A DNA stretch of 64,000 bases from Hymenobacter sp. H14-R3 (lineage in GTDB: Bacteria > Bacteroidota > Bacteroidia > Cytophagales > Hymenobacteraceae): assembly GCF_030063445.1 (NCBI RefSeq), contig NZ_JASITD010000004.1:186001-250000 (forward strand). The letters run 5' to 3'. Numbering within the stretch: position 1 is the stretch's first letter; each line of letters begins with the position of its first letter. The notes beneath the pieces were generated by a model. The model did no database searches, was not told where the DNA came from, and worked only from the letters and a program-made list of their open reading frames with translations. Shown here piece after piece: positions 1 to 9,243 of this stretch. Made by a program: the position numbers and the translations under genes.

Positions 1-6
1 AACAAC

Positions 7-47
7 GAGCCCCCACCCATCTTTTTCTAAAAGATGGGTGGGGGCTC
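7..47. terminator. Perfect 19-bp stem hairpin, likely terminator
   Basis: Bases 7-25 are exactly complementary to 29-47 with a 3-nt loop, and the stem begins with an A/T run on either side of the loop. It lies just past the 3' end of the minus-strand 7TM-DISM gene, so it probably ends that transcript and may work in both directions. The poly-U tract is weak, because the A/T-rich part is next to the loop and not at the stem base. Confidence 0.6.
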
Positions 48-112
48 ACTTACCAGGCCCGTAGTGCCGGGCAATAATTACGCAATCGTTACCGGTAGGT
101 GCGGTGGCCAGC

Positions 113-2224
113 TCAGGCTTCGTCGCTCACGTCGGATAGCTCCTCCTGCTCCATCTCAGCGGTGGCATCCAGCAGCACATGCGTCCAGGGCTCGTGCTCG
201 TCAAAGTCGGGGGCCTGGCTGCGGCGCTGTAGGGCGGCCAGCACCTTTTGGGCAAAGGCCCAGCTGGTGGCGGGGCGCAGCTCCAGCACCCGCGCCAGCT
301 CGGCCGGGGCATAGCGGCCCCGGTGCGTGTGCAACAGGAAAACAGCATACAAGGCCTTGGGAATGGGAAACTTGCATTTTTGCAGCAGCGTGCCAGTAGT
401 GGCCGACTCTACGTAGCGGCAGCGGGTGCAGCGCCGGGCAAAGGGTTCGCGGGCCTCGCAGCTCTTTTCGTGGCCACACTTGCGGCAGCGGTAGCCGCCC
501 TGCCACTTGAGGTCGGCGAGGTAGCGCAGGCAGGCGTCCTTATCAGGATATAACTGGCTGAACTCGCCAAAGTCGAAGTCGCGGGCCTGCAGGCGGGCCT
601 CCTGCTGGTGTTGCAGGTCGCGGCGCAGGTCGCGGTTCAGCTGGTCGATGGCGGCCGACTGCAAAGCCAGCAGGCTGTTGGTTTCGAGCAGCTCGCGGTT
701 TTGGGTGGCAATGGTGTCGTTTTGCTGGCGCAACTCGTCGGTGCGGCGGGTCACCAGGGCTTCCAGCTCGGTGTTGAGCCGGTCCTTAAGTACTTGGTTT
801 TCACGCAATTGGTCTACTAGTTGGTCCTGAGCCTGGTGGCGCTTGCGCAGCTGCTTCAGCAGGCGGCGCTGGGTGTGCAGGGTGGTGTCCATCAACCCCT
901 TAATCTTATCGGCCAGCGCGTAGCTAAGCACGGCCACCTCCACCACAAACGCCACGTTGAGGCTGTACACGGTGTAGGCGTTGTTGTAAAAGTCGATGCC
1001 CAGCTTGCGGCTGATGAGAAACGCCAGGCTGCCCGCCACCAGCGCCTGGGCCAGCAGCAGGTAGCGAGCCGGCCGCAGCCCGCCCCGGTAGGCGCGCCAG
1101 GCCACGTAGTACAGCAGCCCATACGGCAGCAGGTACAGCCAGAAGCTGAACCCCGAGTGCACCACGGCCACATCGAGCACCAGCAGCACGCCACTCAGCG
1201 ACACCACCCAGCGCACGGCCCGGTCGAGGGCGGGCAGCCGCGCGGCGGTGTCGAGAAACGAGCGGGCGTATTGCCCAAACGCCAGCAGCAGCAGCACCGG
1301 CGCCGCCGCCCCAATGAAGTGGTTGAGGAAGGCGCTGCCCGGCCACAGGTACTGAAAGCCCAGGCCATCTTCCGACAAAAACAGCAGCGCCCCGCTCAGC
1401 ACGTAGAGCACGTAGTAGAGGTACGACTTCTCCTGCAAAAAGAAATACAGGAACAAATTGTAAACCAGCATGATAAAGAGCACGCCGTAGAAGCTGCCGA
1501 GCAGCCAGTATTGCAGGCTCATTTCGGGCAGCAGGCCGGGGCCGCTGTGCAGCATGGCCCGGAAGCTGGTGGGCGTGTCGGAGCGCAGGCGCAGGTAGTA
1601 CGTGACGGGCGGGCCTTGGCGCAGCGCCAGGTCAAACAGGAAGTTTTTGTAGGGCAGGGGCCGGGTGGCAAACGGGTAGTTGGCCCCGGTCAGCACGCTG
1701 TCGTAGGCCAGGGGCGGGCCCGTGCCGGCCGGGCCCACGGGCCGAAACAGCGTAGCCGAGCCAATGTGCGGGTCGTAGAGCTCCAGGTACCAGTCGTTGG
1801 CGGGCCGGGCCTCGGCCCGCACCGTGAAGCGCAGCCAATAGGTGCTGTGGGGGTGCTGAATGTTGGGCGGCTGACCGGTGCTGGCCTGGTTCACGAAGCG
1901 CCCGGCCCAGGCCGGGCTGCTCACCGTGCGCAGGGGCAGGTGGCCGCTGGGGTCTTCGAGCACGCTGTAAAAGCGCTCGTGCAGGTACTGCGCCGGCTGG
2001 GCCGGGGTGGCCACCAGCGGGGCAGTGGGTGGGGTGGTAGCAGCACACGGGGCCAGCGCCAGCAGCGCGGCAACGCCGGCCAGCAGGGCCCCGCGCCAGC
2101 CGGGCCCAACGCCACCGACCCAGCAGGTCAGCCAGCGAAGCAAGGAGTGGAAAAGTAGCAAGAGCAGCGTGCGGTTGGGTGGGAGGGAAGCGCGCAACGA
2201 GGGATAGGGGTAAAAGTAACCCAA
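113..2224 (-). CDS. 7TM-DISM membrane sensor fused to an IS1595-type zinc-ribbon module
   Basis: About 700 residues. An N-terminal hydrophobic segment is followed by an extracellular beta-rich region (about 80-220) like 7TMR-DISMED2, then seven closely spaced hydrophobic helices (about 235-450) typical of 7TM diverse intracellular signalling receptors. A long coiled coil (about 450-560) follows. The expected kinase, cyclase or HTH output is absent. In its place is a Cys4 zinc ribbon (CRKC at about 580-583, CTRC at 599-602) with a helical stretch resembling the N-terminal part of IS1595-family transposases, and no DDE catalytic core. It diverges from the LytS-like kinase gene. The start is uncertain: no ATG is available and codon 1 here is TTG; another TTG 27 bases downstream (2197) fits as well, because a TACTTTTA promoter-like motif overlaps the longer start. 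The 7TM call is firm; the output function is unknown. Confidence 0.82.
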   Translation of the reverse strand: MGYFYPYPSLRASLPPNRTLLLLLFHSLLRWLTCWVGGVGPGWRGALLAGVAALLALAPCAATTPPTAPLVATPAQPAQYLHERFYSVLEDPSGHLPLRTVSSPAWAGRFVNQASTGQPPNIQHPHSTYWLRFTVRAEARPANDWYLELYDPHIGSATLFRPVGPAGTGPPLAYDSVLTGANYPFATRPLPYKNFLFDLALRQGPPVTYYLRLRSDTPTSFRAMLHSGPGLLPEMSLQYWLLGSFYGVLFIMLVYNLFLYFFLQEKSYLYYVLYVLSGALLFLSEDGLGFQYLWPGSAFLNHFIGAAAPVLLLLAFGQYARSFLDTAARLPALDRAVRWVVSLSGVLLVLDVAVVHSGFSFWLYLLPYGLLYYVAWRAYRGGLRPARYLLLAQALVAGSLAFLISRKLGIDFYNNAYTVYSLNVAFVVEVAVLSYALADKIKGLMDTTLHTQRRLLKQLRKRHQAQDQLVDQLRENQVLKDRLNTELEALVTRRTDELRQQNDTIATQNRELLETNSLLALQSAAIDQLNRDLRRDLQHQQEARLQARDFDFGEFSQLYPDKDACLRYLADLKWQGGYRCRKCGHEKSCEAREPFARRCTRCRYVESATTGTLLQKCKFPIPKALYAVFLLHTHRGRYAPAELARVLELRPATSWAFAQKVLAALQRRSQAPDFDEHEPWTHVLLDATAEMEQEELSDVSDEA

Positions 2225-2315
2225 AAAAGCGGCCGGCCGGGCGGTGAAAGCCGGGCCCCAGTCGGCACAATTGGCCCGGTGGTCGGGCGCGGGCGGGGCG
2301 GGCGGCGGGCCCCGC

Positions 2316-2323
2316 TACTTTTG
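2316..2323 (+). promoter_or_regulatory. Bacteroidota -7 element (TACTTTTG)
   Basis: TACTTTTG matches the TAnnTTTG -7 consensus of Bacteroidota sigma factors and lies 25 bases before the ATG of the LytS-like kinase gene. No clear TTTG -33 element is visible in the GC-rich sequence upstream. Confidence 0.5.
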
Positions 2324-2348
2324 GCCTGCTTATTTCTTGGGAGGCCCT

Positions 2349-3449
2349 ATGTCCACATTTTCTTTCCAGCGCTTTCTTACGCCCCTTATTCACGTGCTGG
2401 CGTGGGGGTTGCTGGCCCTCACGCTGTTGCTGTTTCAGCCCATGCAGGGCCGGGTGGTGCTGCCCCCGCAGTACTGGGTGCGGCAGGGCGCGCTGCTGGT
2501 GCTGTGGCTGGCGGCGTTTTACCTGACTACCCGGCTCAGCGTGCCGCGCCTGCTGCTGCGGGGGCGCACGGGCTGGTTTGTGCTGGCCCTGGCGGCTACG
2601 GCGGCGGTTATTATCCTGCTGGGGCAGTTTCTGGAAAGCACCCTGCACCTTTCGGAGCTGATGCGCCAGGCTTTTCACGCGGCCGGGGAGGCCGGGCGGC
2701 GCGGCGCGGTGCCGGGCGCGCCGCCCCGGCCGCGCGGCAACCGCTTCGACCTGGTGAGCCTGCTTATTACGCTGCTGGTGCTGGGCATTGGCACGGCCAT
2801 TACGGTGGTGCAGCATTGGCAGCAGGAGGCGCGCCTGCGCGAGCGCCTCGACCAGCAGCGTGTGGAGGCCGAGCTGAGCCTGCTTAAGGCCCAAATCAAC
2901 CCGCACTTCTTCTTCAATACCCTCAACAACATCTATTCGCTCACGCTCATCGATGGCGACCGGGCCCGCGCCGCCCTGCACCGCCTCTCGCGCATGATGC
3001 GCTACGTGCTCTACGACACGGCCTCGGGCCACGCCCAGCTCAGCCAGGAAGTAGCTTTTATTCAGGACTATATCACCCTCATGCAGCTGCGCTTCACCGA
3101 CCGCGTGCAGGTCACCTTCGAGCACCCCGAGCCGGTGCGCGAGGTGCTCATTGCCCCTATGCTGCTGCTGCCGTTTGTGGAGAATGCCTTTAAGCACGGC
3201 GTGGCGGCCACCGCGCCCAGCCACATTGCCATTGCCCTGCGCCAGCCCACGCCCGGCCAGCTCGAAATCGACGTGCGCAACACGCTCTTCCCCAAGGCCA
3301 GCACCGACCTGGCGGGCTCCAACGGCATTGGCCTCACCAACACCCGCCGCCGCCTCGACCTGCTATATCCCGGCCGCTACTCGCTGCAAGTAACTGAGCA
3401 CACGCCCGATAACGAATTTGAGGTGAAGCTCAGCCTGCAAGTAAGCTGA
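2349..3449 (+). CDS. LytS/YpdA-type sensor histidine kinase
   Basis: 366 residues from the ATG at 2349; the longer reading frame upstream runs through the promoter. About four hydrophobic segments occupy the N-terminal 150 residues. They are followed by a short coiled region and the His_kinase domain with the phosphoacceptor motif QINPHFFFNTLNN (His at about 186), an N-box with ENAFKHG (about 278) and the G-box GIGLTNTRRR (about 326). This is the family that phosphorylates LytTR response regulators. A LytTR regulator gene begins 1.1 kb downstream on the same strand and is the likely partner, although an opposite-strand lipoprotein gene lies between them. No ligand-binding domain is recognisable, so the signal may be sensed in the membrane. 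Confidence 0.9.
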   Translation: MSTFSFQRFLTPLIHVLAWGLLALTLLLFQPMQGRVVLPPQYWVRQGALLVLWLAAFYLTTRLSVPRLLLRGRTGWFVLALAATAAVIILLGQFLESTLHLSELMRQAFHAAGEAGRRGAVPGAPPRPRGNRFDLVSLLITLLVLGIGTAITVVQHWQQEARLRERLDQQRVEAELSLLKAQINPHFFFNTLNNIYSLTLIDGDRARAALHRLSRMMRYVLYDTASGHAQLSQEVAFIQDYITLMQLRFTDRVQVTFEHPEPVREVLIAPMLLLPFVENAFKHGVAATAPSHIAIALRQPTPGQLEIDVRNTLFPKASTDLAGSNGIGLTNTRRRLDLLYPGRYSLQVTEHTPDNEFEVKLSLQVS

Positions 3450-3462
3450 GGCCCACCAGGCG

Positions 3463-4413
3463 TTATTTCAGCCTGACGGTGTGGGCAAAATCCCGGACTG
3501 CCTGCGCGCTGCCCTCGGCCCCGGCCGGAATAACCCCCTGAATGATAACCGCTTTGCTGCCATTCGTGACGAATAGCTCGTAGAAATGGGCTTTTTTCCC
3601 CTTCATCATCCCCGTAACGTCGGCCTCGTAGGCGTCGTAGTTGTTCACGCGCTTAGTAGAGGCGTTAGTAATCTTCTTATCAGTCAGGCCGTTGCGCTCC
3701 AACGTCTCCTCCAGCAAGGTGGCCATCGCCGCTGGCGTGTTGTCGGGGTCGGCCGGCAGGGGCGTAACGGTGACGACGGCGCTGGCGGCCGGGTCTTGGT
3801 GGCCTTCCTTGACCCCGCCAATGGAATAGATGTACATGTTGCCCGAAAACATCGCAAACTTGAATTTTGACTGGCTTTCGTCCAGGCTAAAGGGCGCGGT
3901 GGCAAACGGGTCAACCTTCAGCTTTTTATCGTAGGTGGCCGCCAGCATGGCCTGTTTCAGCTGCTGGCCCGTTTGCGCATCCTCGGTTGGGAACGAGGCC
4001 ATTAGCGTAGTTGCGAAAGTAGAATCGCCAAAAACCACCCAGTAGGCCTTGGTGGCCGGGGTGGGCTGCACAAACAAGTACTTGGCCGGGTATCCGCTGA
4101 TGGTAGTGTCTTGAAAATCAAATACCTCAACTCCTTTCCCTTCCACTTCGGCGCGGTTGAACGTAGCCGCGTTTTTATAGTAGTTGCCCACCATCAGGTC
4201 CATCACAATCACCGCGGTCTGCTCGTCGCGCTCCAGGCCCACGAAGCTGGTCGAATTCTTGAAGCCCGCGGGGGGAGCCAGGAATAGCCGGGTGCCGGGA
4301 ATGTTGATTTTGGCCGGGCTCGTGCTGGTAGGCTGCGCCCCGGTGGCTACTTTGGGCTGGCTACAGCCCGCCAGGGCCACCGCGGCAAGTACTACAACTA
4401 AAAGGCGAACCAT
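3463..4413 (-). CDS. Putative lipoprotein of unknown function
   Basis: 316 residues. It starts with a short type II signal peptide ending in the lipobox LAGC (Cys at 17), so it is probably lipid-anchored in the periplasm or outer membrane. The mature protein is mixed alpha/beta without a domain I recognise. It contains a phrase about extractable threonine/serine-rich strands, but no catalytic motif. It is convergent with the LytS-like kinase gene (13-nt gap) and divergent from the LytTR regulator gene, so it sits inside what is normally a contiguous kinase-regulator pair. Whether it is a target of that pair cannot be told from sequence. Confidence 0.8.
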   Translation of the reverse strand: MVRLLVVVLAAVALAGCSQPKVATGAQPTSTSPAKINIPGTRLFLAPPAGFKNSTSFVGLERDEQTAVIVMDLMVGNYYKNAATFNRAEVEGKGVEVFDFQDTTISGYPAKYLFVQPTPATKAYWVVFGDSTFATTLMASFPTEDAQTGQQLKQAMLAATYDKKLKVDPFATAPFSLDESQSKFKFAMFSGNMYIYSIGGVKEGHQDPAASAVVTVTPLPADPDNTPAAMATLLEETLERNGLTDKKITNASTKRVNNYDAYEADVTGMMKGKKAHFYELFVTNGSKAVIIQGVIPAGAEGSAQAVRDFAHTVRLK

Positions 4414-4561
4414 ACGCTAGAAGCTGGCTAAGACGTAAGAAGTGACGGGCCGCATTCTGGCGGCCCCGGCCAGCATACGGCGGGCCTCCACTTTTGGCCG
4501 AAGCGGCGGGGCCACTTGCTCCGCCACCGCGTGCTTGAATTTCTAATTTCCCTTCCCTCAC

Positions 4562-5296
4562 ATGCCCATTACCTGCATCGCCGTCGACGACGAGCCCCTG
4601 GCCCTGGCCCTGCTCTGCACCTTTATCGAGCAAACCCCCTTTTTGCGCCTGGTGGGCCGCTACGGCAGCGGCGTGGAGGCCCTGCAAGGCCTGCACGAGC
4701 TCACCGAAAAGATAGAAGTGGCCTTCCTCGACATTCAGATGCAGGAGCTCACCGGCCTGGAGCTGGCGCGCGTATTGGGCCAGCAGGCCGCGCCGCCGCG
4801 CATCGTGTTTACCACCGCTTTCCCGCAGTATGCGCTGGAGGGCTACAAGGTCGACGCGCTCGATTACCTGGTGAAGCCCTTCAACTACGAGGAGTTTTTG
4901 CGGGCCGCCCACAAGGCCCGCGTCTACGCCGAGCTCACCCACGCCAGCGCCGAGGCTGCCGCGCCTGCCGCCGAGGAGGAGCACATTTTTCTGAAAGTGG
5001 AATACCAGCTCGTGCGCGTGGCGCTTGGCGACATTCTCTACGTAGAGGGCCTGAAGGACTACGTGAAAGTGCACCTCAAAAGCACGCCGCGCGCCCTGCT
5101 CTCGCTCATGAGCCTGCGGGCAATGGAAGAAAAGCTGCCCGCCCGGCGCTTCCTGCGCATTCACCGCTCGTTCATCGTGTCGCTCGACAAGATTGAGGCC
5201 GTGCGCCGCCTCACCGTGCAAATCGGCACCGAAACCATCCCCGTGGGCGAGCAATACAAGGAGGCCTTTACGCAGTTTTTGAGCCGTTGGAGTTGA
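4562..5296 (+). CDS. LytTR-family response regulator
   Basis: 244 residues. The N-terminal receiver domain has the acidic pair in VDDEP (about 8-11), the phosphorylation site in FLDIQM (Asp 57) and the conserved Lys in YLVKPFN (about 105). After an Ala/Glu-rich linker, the C-terminal LytTR DNA-binding domain (about 139-240) contains the typical ILYVEGLKDYVKVHL and FLRIHRSFIVSLDKIEAV stretches. These proteins bind direct repeats upstream of target genes and are activated by LytS-type kinases. The presumed partner is the kinase at 2349-3449. The ATG at 4562 fits the start of the receiver domain exactly. Confidence 0.93.
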   Translation: MPITCIAVDDEPLALALLCTFIEQTPFLRLVGRYGSGVEALQGLHELTEKIEVAFLDIQMQELTGLELARVLGQQAAPPRIVFTTAFPQYALEGYKVDALDYLVKPFNYEEFLRAAHKARVYAELTHASAEAAAPAAEEEHIFLKVEYQLVRVALGDILYVEGLKDYVKVHLKSTPRALLSLMSLRAMEEKLPARRFLRIHRSFIVSLDKIEAVRRLTVQIGTETIPVGEQYKEAFTQFLSRWS

Positions 5297-5601
5297 GAAC
5301 CGATGTTGCGCAGCTGGGGTCGCCCTCCGCGGTTACCTCAGCTAAGAATTTATCCGAATAGCCTGCCCAATGCCCGCTTGGATGGCTGCCAAGTATCCTG
5401 GTTTCCAGGCCGGCCCGGCCAGCAACTGATTCTAAGCTACCGCAGTAGGCGGCCGGCTAATGAAGCCTGCGTGAGGTTTGTAAATCAGCACCGCCCGCGG
5501 AAAACCTCAACCGCTAAACCTGCGTCTTTACGCTCGGCGGCGGCTCCAGCCCAGGGCGGGGCCGGCCGTTGCGCTCTTCGTTTCTTCCCCTTTTTTAGCC
5601 C
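5297..5601. other. Non-coding gap, nothing recognised
   Basis: 305 bases between the LytTR regulator and the SDR gene. No convincing ORF, hairpin terminator or promoter was found. The last 30 bases before the SDR start are pyrimidine-rich. Confidence 0.5.
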
Positions 5602-6417
5602 ATGTCTCCAACTACTTCAAATCGCCTCACCGGGCAATTTGCCCTCGTCACGGGCTCCAGCTCTGGTATTGGGGCCGCCGTGGCCGTGGCGCTGGCCGCC
5701 CACGGGGCCGGCGTGGTCGTCAACTACAGCCGCGATGCCGCCGGCGCCGATAAGGTCGTCAAAATCATCACCGACGCCGGCGGCCAGGCCTTTGCCGTGC
5801 AGGCCGACGTGAGCCAGGAAGCCGATGTGCTGGCTATGTTCAAGCAGGCCACCGATAGGTTTGGCACCCTGCACATTGTGGTGGCCAATGCGGGTATTCA
5901 GGTCGATGCGCCGCTGCTCGACATGACCCTGGCGCAGTGGCAAAAGGTAATCGACGTGAACCTGACTGGCCAGTTTCTGTGCCTGCGCGAGGCGGCCCGC
6001 GAGTTTACCAAGCGCGGCCCGCAGCCCGATATCAGCAAGGCGCTGGGCAAAATAATCTGCATGAGCAGCGTGCACGAGGTTATTCCGTGGGCCGGCCACG
6101 TCAACTACGCCACCAGCAAGGGTGGCATCATGCAGCTCATGAAAACCAGCGCCCAGGAGCTGGCCCCGCACAAAATCCGGGTCAACAGCATCGCGCCCGG
6201 GGCCATTGCCACGCCCATCAACCTCACGGCCCGCGACACGCCCGCCGAAGAAAAAGCGCTGCTCACGCTCATTCCCTACAACCGCGTGGGCGACCCCGCC
6301 GACATCGGTAACCTGGCCGCCTGGCTGGCCTCCGACGAAGCCGACTACATCACCGGCCAAACCATTTTCATGGATGGCGGCATGACGCTCTACCCCGGCT
6401 TTGCCGATAACGGCTAG
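5602..6417 (+). CDS. SDR-family oxidoreductase (glucose 1-dehydrogenase-like)
   Basis: 271 residues, the usual length for a classical short-chain dehydrogenase. The N-terminal Rossmann motif is TGSSSGIG (17-24), followed by an NAGIQ segment. The catalytic residues are Ser in CMSSVH (about 155), Tyr 169 and Lys 173 in YATSK. A PGAIATPIN loop and a C-terminal ITGQTIFMDGGMTLYPG segment resemble glucose 1-dehydrogenases and related sugar or alcohol dehydrogenases. It heads a same-strand group with a GH63-like glucosidase, a cyclase-family hydrolase and gluconokinase. That context supports oxidation of a sugar (glucose to gluconolactone), but SDR substrates cannot be assigned from sequence alone. 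An acyl-carrier-like reductase role is less likely here. Confidence 0.88.
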   Translation: MSPTTSNRLTGQFALVTGSSSGIGAAVAVALAAHGAGVVVNYSRDAAGADKVVKIITDAGGQAFAVQADVSQEADVLAMFKQATDRFGTLHIVVANAGIQVDAPLLDMTLAQWQKVIDVNLTGQFLCLREAAREFTKRGPQPDISKALGKIICMSSVHEVIPWAGHVNYATSKGGIMQLMKTSAQELAPHKIRVNSIAPGAIATPINLTARDTPAEEKALLTLIPYNRVGDPADIGNLAAWLASDEADYITGQTIFMDGGMTLYPGFADNG

Positions 6418-6419
6418 GG

Positions 6420-6612
6420 GAGAGTCGGGAATTTGAAAGGAAGAAGGAGTCGCTTTTGCAGTTGCTTCGAGCTGCCGCTTTTCAATTCTTTCTTATGTAC
6501 TAGTGCAAATTTCTGCTTATCAGCCGATAAGCAGGAAGCAAGGATTGAAGCTGTAGCCACTCGCAGCTTCCGCAGTTTCAATTCTTGCTTCCTCCTTCCA
6601 AATTCCTAACTA
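6420..6612. repeat. Imperfect inverted repeat with central hairpin
   Basis: The spacer between the SDR and glucosidase genes has loosely self-complementary ends (GGAATTTGAAAGGA near 6428 against TCCTTCCAAATTCC near 6594). A clear 9-bp stem at the centre pairs 6513-6521 with 6526-6534. It resembles the other self-complementary spacers in this cluster in style but not in sequence. Confidence 0.4.
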
Positions 6613-6618
6613 CCAAGC

Positions 6619-9243
6619 ATGACTGCCGAGCACCAGCGCCTCCACGAAGCCGATACCAAGCAGAAGCACTGGCGGCGATTTGGACCTTATTTATCTGAGC
6701 GCCAGTGGGGCACGGTGCGGGAGGACTACTCGGCCGGCGGCGATGCCTGGAACTATACCACCCACGACCAGGCCCGCAGCCGCGCCTACCGCTGGGGCGA
6801 GGAAGGCTTGGCCGGCTTCTGCGACAGCAAGCAGCACCTTTGCCTAAGCCTGGCCCTCTGGAACGGGCAGGATGGCCTGCTCAAGGAGCAGCTTTTTGGC
6901 CTGAGCGGGCCGCAGGGCAACCACGGCGAGGACGTGAAGGAGCTTTATTATTTCCTGGACAACACGCCCACCCACTCCTACCAAAAAGCGCTGTATAAGT
7001 ACCCGCAGCAGGCTTTTCCCTATGAGCGGCTGGTGCAGGAAAACGCGCAGCGCGACCGCACGCAGCCCGAGTTTGAGCTGCTCGACACGGGTATTTTTGA
7101 CGAGCGCCGCTACTTCGACGTCTTCATTGAATACGCCAAGGCCGACACCGACGACCTGCTGCTGCACTACACCATCGTGAACCGGGGCCCCGACGAGGCT
7201 ACGCTGCACGTGCTGCCCCAGCTGTGGTTTCACAACACCTGGGCCTGGGGCTACGACGAGTACCGACCCAGCCTGACCGCCACCACCGCCAACCAGTTTA
7301 CCGTGCAGCACCGCGACCTGGGCGAGCTGGTGTGCTACGCCGACGGCGGCCCCGAGCTACTGTTTTGCGACAACAACACCAATTGCAAGCGGCTGTACGG
7401 CACCTCGTCGCTGGAGCCGTACTTTAAGGACGGAATCAATAACTATTTGGTTGAAAAGGACTTACAGACCATCAACCCGGCGCGCACCGGCACCAAGGCG
7501 GCGGCGCACTACGTGCTCACGCTGGCGGCCGGGGCCACGCAGCAGGTGCGCCTGCGGCTGGGACCGGCCGGGCAGGCCCAGCCCTTTGCCGATTTTGAGG
7601 CGCTGCTGAGCCAGCGCCAGGCCGAGGCCGACGCGTTTTACGCTGCCATTCAGTGCGATATACCAGATGCTGATGCGCGGCTGGTGCAGCGCCAGGCGTT
7701 TGCGGGCATGCTGTGGGGCAAGCAGTACTACAACTACAACGTGCCGCGCTGGCTGGCCGGCGACCCCGCCCAGCCCGCCCCGCCGCCCGAGCGCCTCACT
7801 GGCCGCAACGCCGAGTGGAAGAACCTGGATAACAACGACATCATCTCGATGCCCGACATCTGGGAGTACCCCTGGTACGCCGCCTGGGACCTGGCTTTTC
7901 ATTGCATTCCGCTGGCCCAGATTGACTCCGAGTTTGCCAAAAACCAGCTGCAACTGCTGTGCCACGACTGGTACATGCACCCCAATGGCCAGTTGCCCGC
8001 CTATGAGTGGCGCCTCGGCGACGTGAACCCGCCGGTGCACGCCTGGGCGGTGTTCCGGGTGTTTAAGATGGAGCAAAAGCGGCGCGGCGACGCCGGCGAC
8101 CACGCGTTTTTGCAAACCATGTTTCACCGGCTGCTGCTCAACTTTACGTGGTGGGTGAACCGCAAGGACCGCGACGGTCGCAACATTTTTGAGGGTGGCT
8201 TCCTGGGGCTCGACAACATTGGGGTGTTCGACCGCTCGGCCACGCTGCCCGGCGGCGCCTACCTGGAGCAGGCCGACGGCACGGCCTGGGTGGCCATGTT
8301 TGCGCTCAATATGATGCGCATTGCGCTGGAGCTGAGCCAGTCCAACCCCGTGTATCAAGACTTGGCGGGTAAGTTTTTCGAGCACTTTCTCTACATTGCC
8401 GAGGCCATGACCAACGTCGGCAACACCGACCTGGACCTCTGGGACGAGGAAGACGAATTCTATTACGACGCCCTCAAAACCGAAGACGGCGGCCACGAGT
8501 TGCTGCGCGTGCGCACCATGGTGGGCCTCATCCCGATGTTTGCGGTGGAGGTGCTGGACGAGAACGTGCTGGCCGGCGCGCCCAAGTTTGTGGCCCGCAT
8601 GAACTGGCTGCTCGCCAACCGCCCGCAACTCGCGGCCCTGGTATCGCACTGGCAGGAGCCCGGCAAAAGCGCCACCCGGCTGCTGAGCCTGCTGCGCGGC
8701 CATCGCCTCAAACGCTTATTATTCAGGATGTTGGATAGCAAGGAGTTTTTGTCGGACTACGGCGTGCGCAGTCTCTCGCGGGTATATCTGGAAAAGCCCT
8801 ATGTGTTCCGCGACACCGACATTACGGTAAATTACCAGCCGGCCGAGTCCCAAACCAGCGTGTTTGGCGGCAATTCCAACTGGCGCGGGCCCGTCTGGAT
8901 GCCGGTCAACTTCATGCTTATCGAGTCGTTGCAGCGCTTTCACCACTACTTCGGCGACGATTTTAAGGTGGAGTATCCCACGCACTCGGGCCAGTACGTG
9001 ACGCTGCTCGACGTGGCCGATGAGCTGGCTAAGCGCCTCACGCACTTGTTTTTACGCAACCCGGATACCGGGCTGCGTGCCTGCTTCGGCAACCGCGCGC
9101 TATTGCAGCAAGACCCTCATTTCAAGGATTATCTTTTGTTTAATGAGTACTTCAACGGTGATACCGGGGAAGGACTCGGCGCCAGTCATCAAACTGGCTG
9201 GACGGGGTTGATTACCAAGTTGTTGCAGCCAAAAGGAGCGTAG
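6619..9243 (+). CDS. GH63-like glucosidase (MGH1-type (alpha/alpha)6 barrel)
   Basis: 874 residues with no signal peptide, so probably cytoplasmic. The N-terminal half has the beta-sandwich typical of the family. The C-terminal half carries motifs of the GH63/mannosylglycerate-hydrolase-like (alpha/alpha)6 barrel: DIWEYPWYAAWDLAFH (about 413-428, containing the likely catalytic Asp at about 424), YEWRLGDVNPPVHAWA and SNWRGPVWMPVNF (about 752-764). Family members hydrolyse alpha-glucosidic bonds of small oligosaccharides or glucosylglycerate-type solutes. With the dehydrogenase and gluconokinase on the same strand it could supply free glucose to an oxidative route. The stop codon (9241-9243) overlaps the first copy of a downstream repeat. 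The exact substrate is open. Confidence 0.88.
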   Translation: MTAEHQRLHEADTKQKHWRRFGPYLSERQWGTVREDYSAGGDAWNYTTHDQARSRAYRWGEEGLAGFCDSKQHLCLSLALWNGQDGLLKEQLFGLSGPQGNHGEDVKELYYFLDNTPTHSYQKALYKYPQQAFPYERLVQENAQRDRTQPEFELLDTGIFDERRYFDVFIEYAKADTDDLLLHYTIVNRGPDEATLHVLPQLWFHNTWAWGYDEYRPSLTATTANQFTVQHRDLGELVCYADGGPELLFCDNNTNCKRLYGTSSLEPYFKDGINNYLVEKDLQTINPARTGTKAAAHYVLTLAAGATQQVRLRLGPAGQAQPFADFEALLSQRQAEADAFYAAIQCDIPDADARLVQRQAFAGMLWGKQYYNYNVPRWLAGDPAQPAPPPERLTGRNAEWKNLDNNDIISMPDIWEYPWYAAWDLAFHCIPLAQIDSEFAKNQLQLLCHDWYMHPNGQLPAYEWRLGDVNPPVHAWAVFRVFKMEQKRRGDAGDHAFLQTMFHRLLLNFTWWVNRKDRDGRNIFEGGFLGLDNIGVFDRSATLPGGAYLEQADGTAWVAMFALNMMRIALELSQSNPVYQDLAGKFFEHFLYIAEAMTNVGNTDLDLWDEEDEFYYDALKTEDGGHELLRVRTMVGLIPMFAVEVLDENVLAGAPKFVARMNWLLANRPQLAALVSHWQEPGKSATRLLSLLRGHRLKRLLFRMLDSKEFLSDYGVRSLSRVYLEKPYVFRDTDITVNYQPAESQTSVFGGNSNWRGPVWMPVNFMLIESLQRFHHYFGDDFKVEYPTHSGQYVTLLDVADELAKRLTHLFLRNPDTGLRACFGNRALLQQDPHFKDYLLFNEYFNGDTGEGLGASHQTGWTGLITKLLQPKGA

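Noticed and set aside
821..2158. 445-codon plus-strand frame antisense to the 7TM-DISM gene
   Set aside because: Translation is Gln/Arg/His/Val-rich without domains; the minus strand encodes a clear membrane receptor.
4361..5254. Long minus-strand frame opposite the LytTR regulator
   Set aside because: Shadow of a strongly conserved plus-strand gene; typical artefact of GC-rich codon usage.
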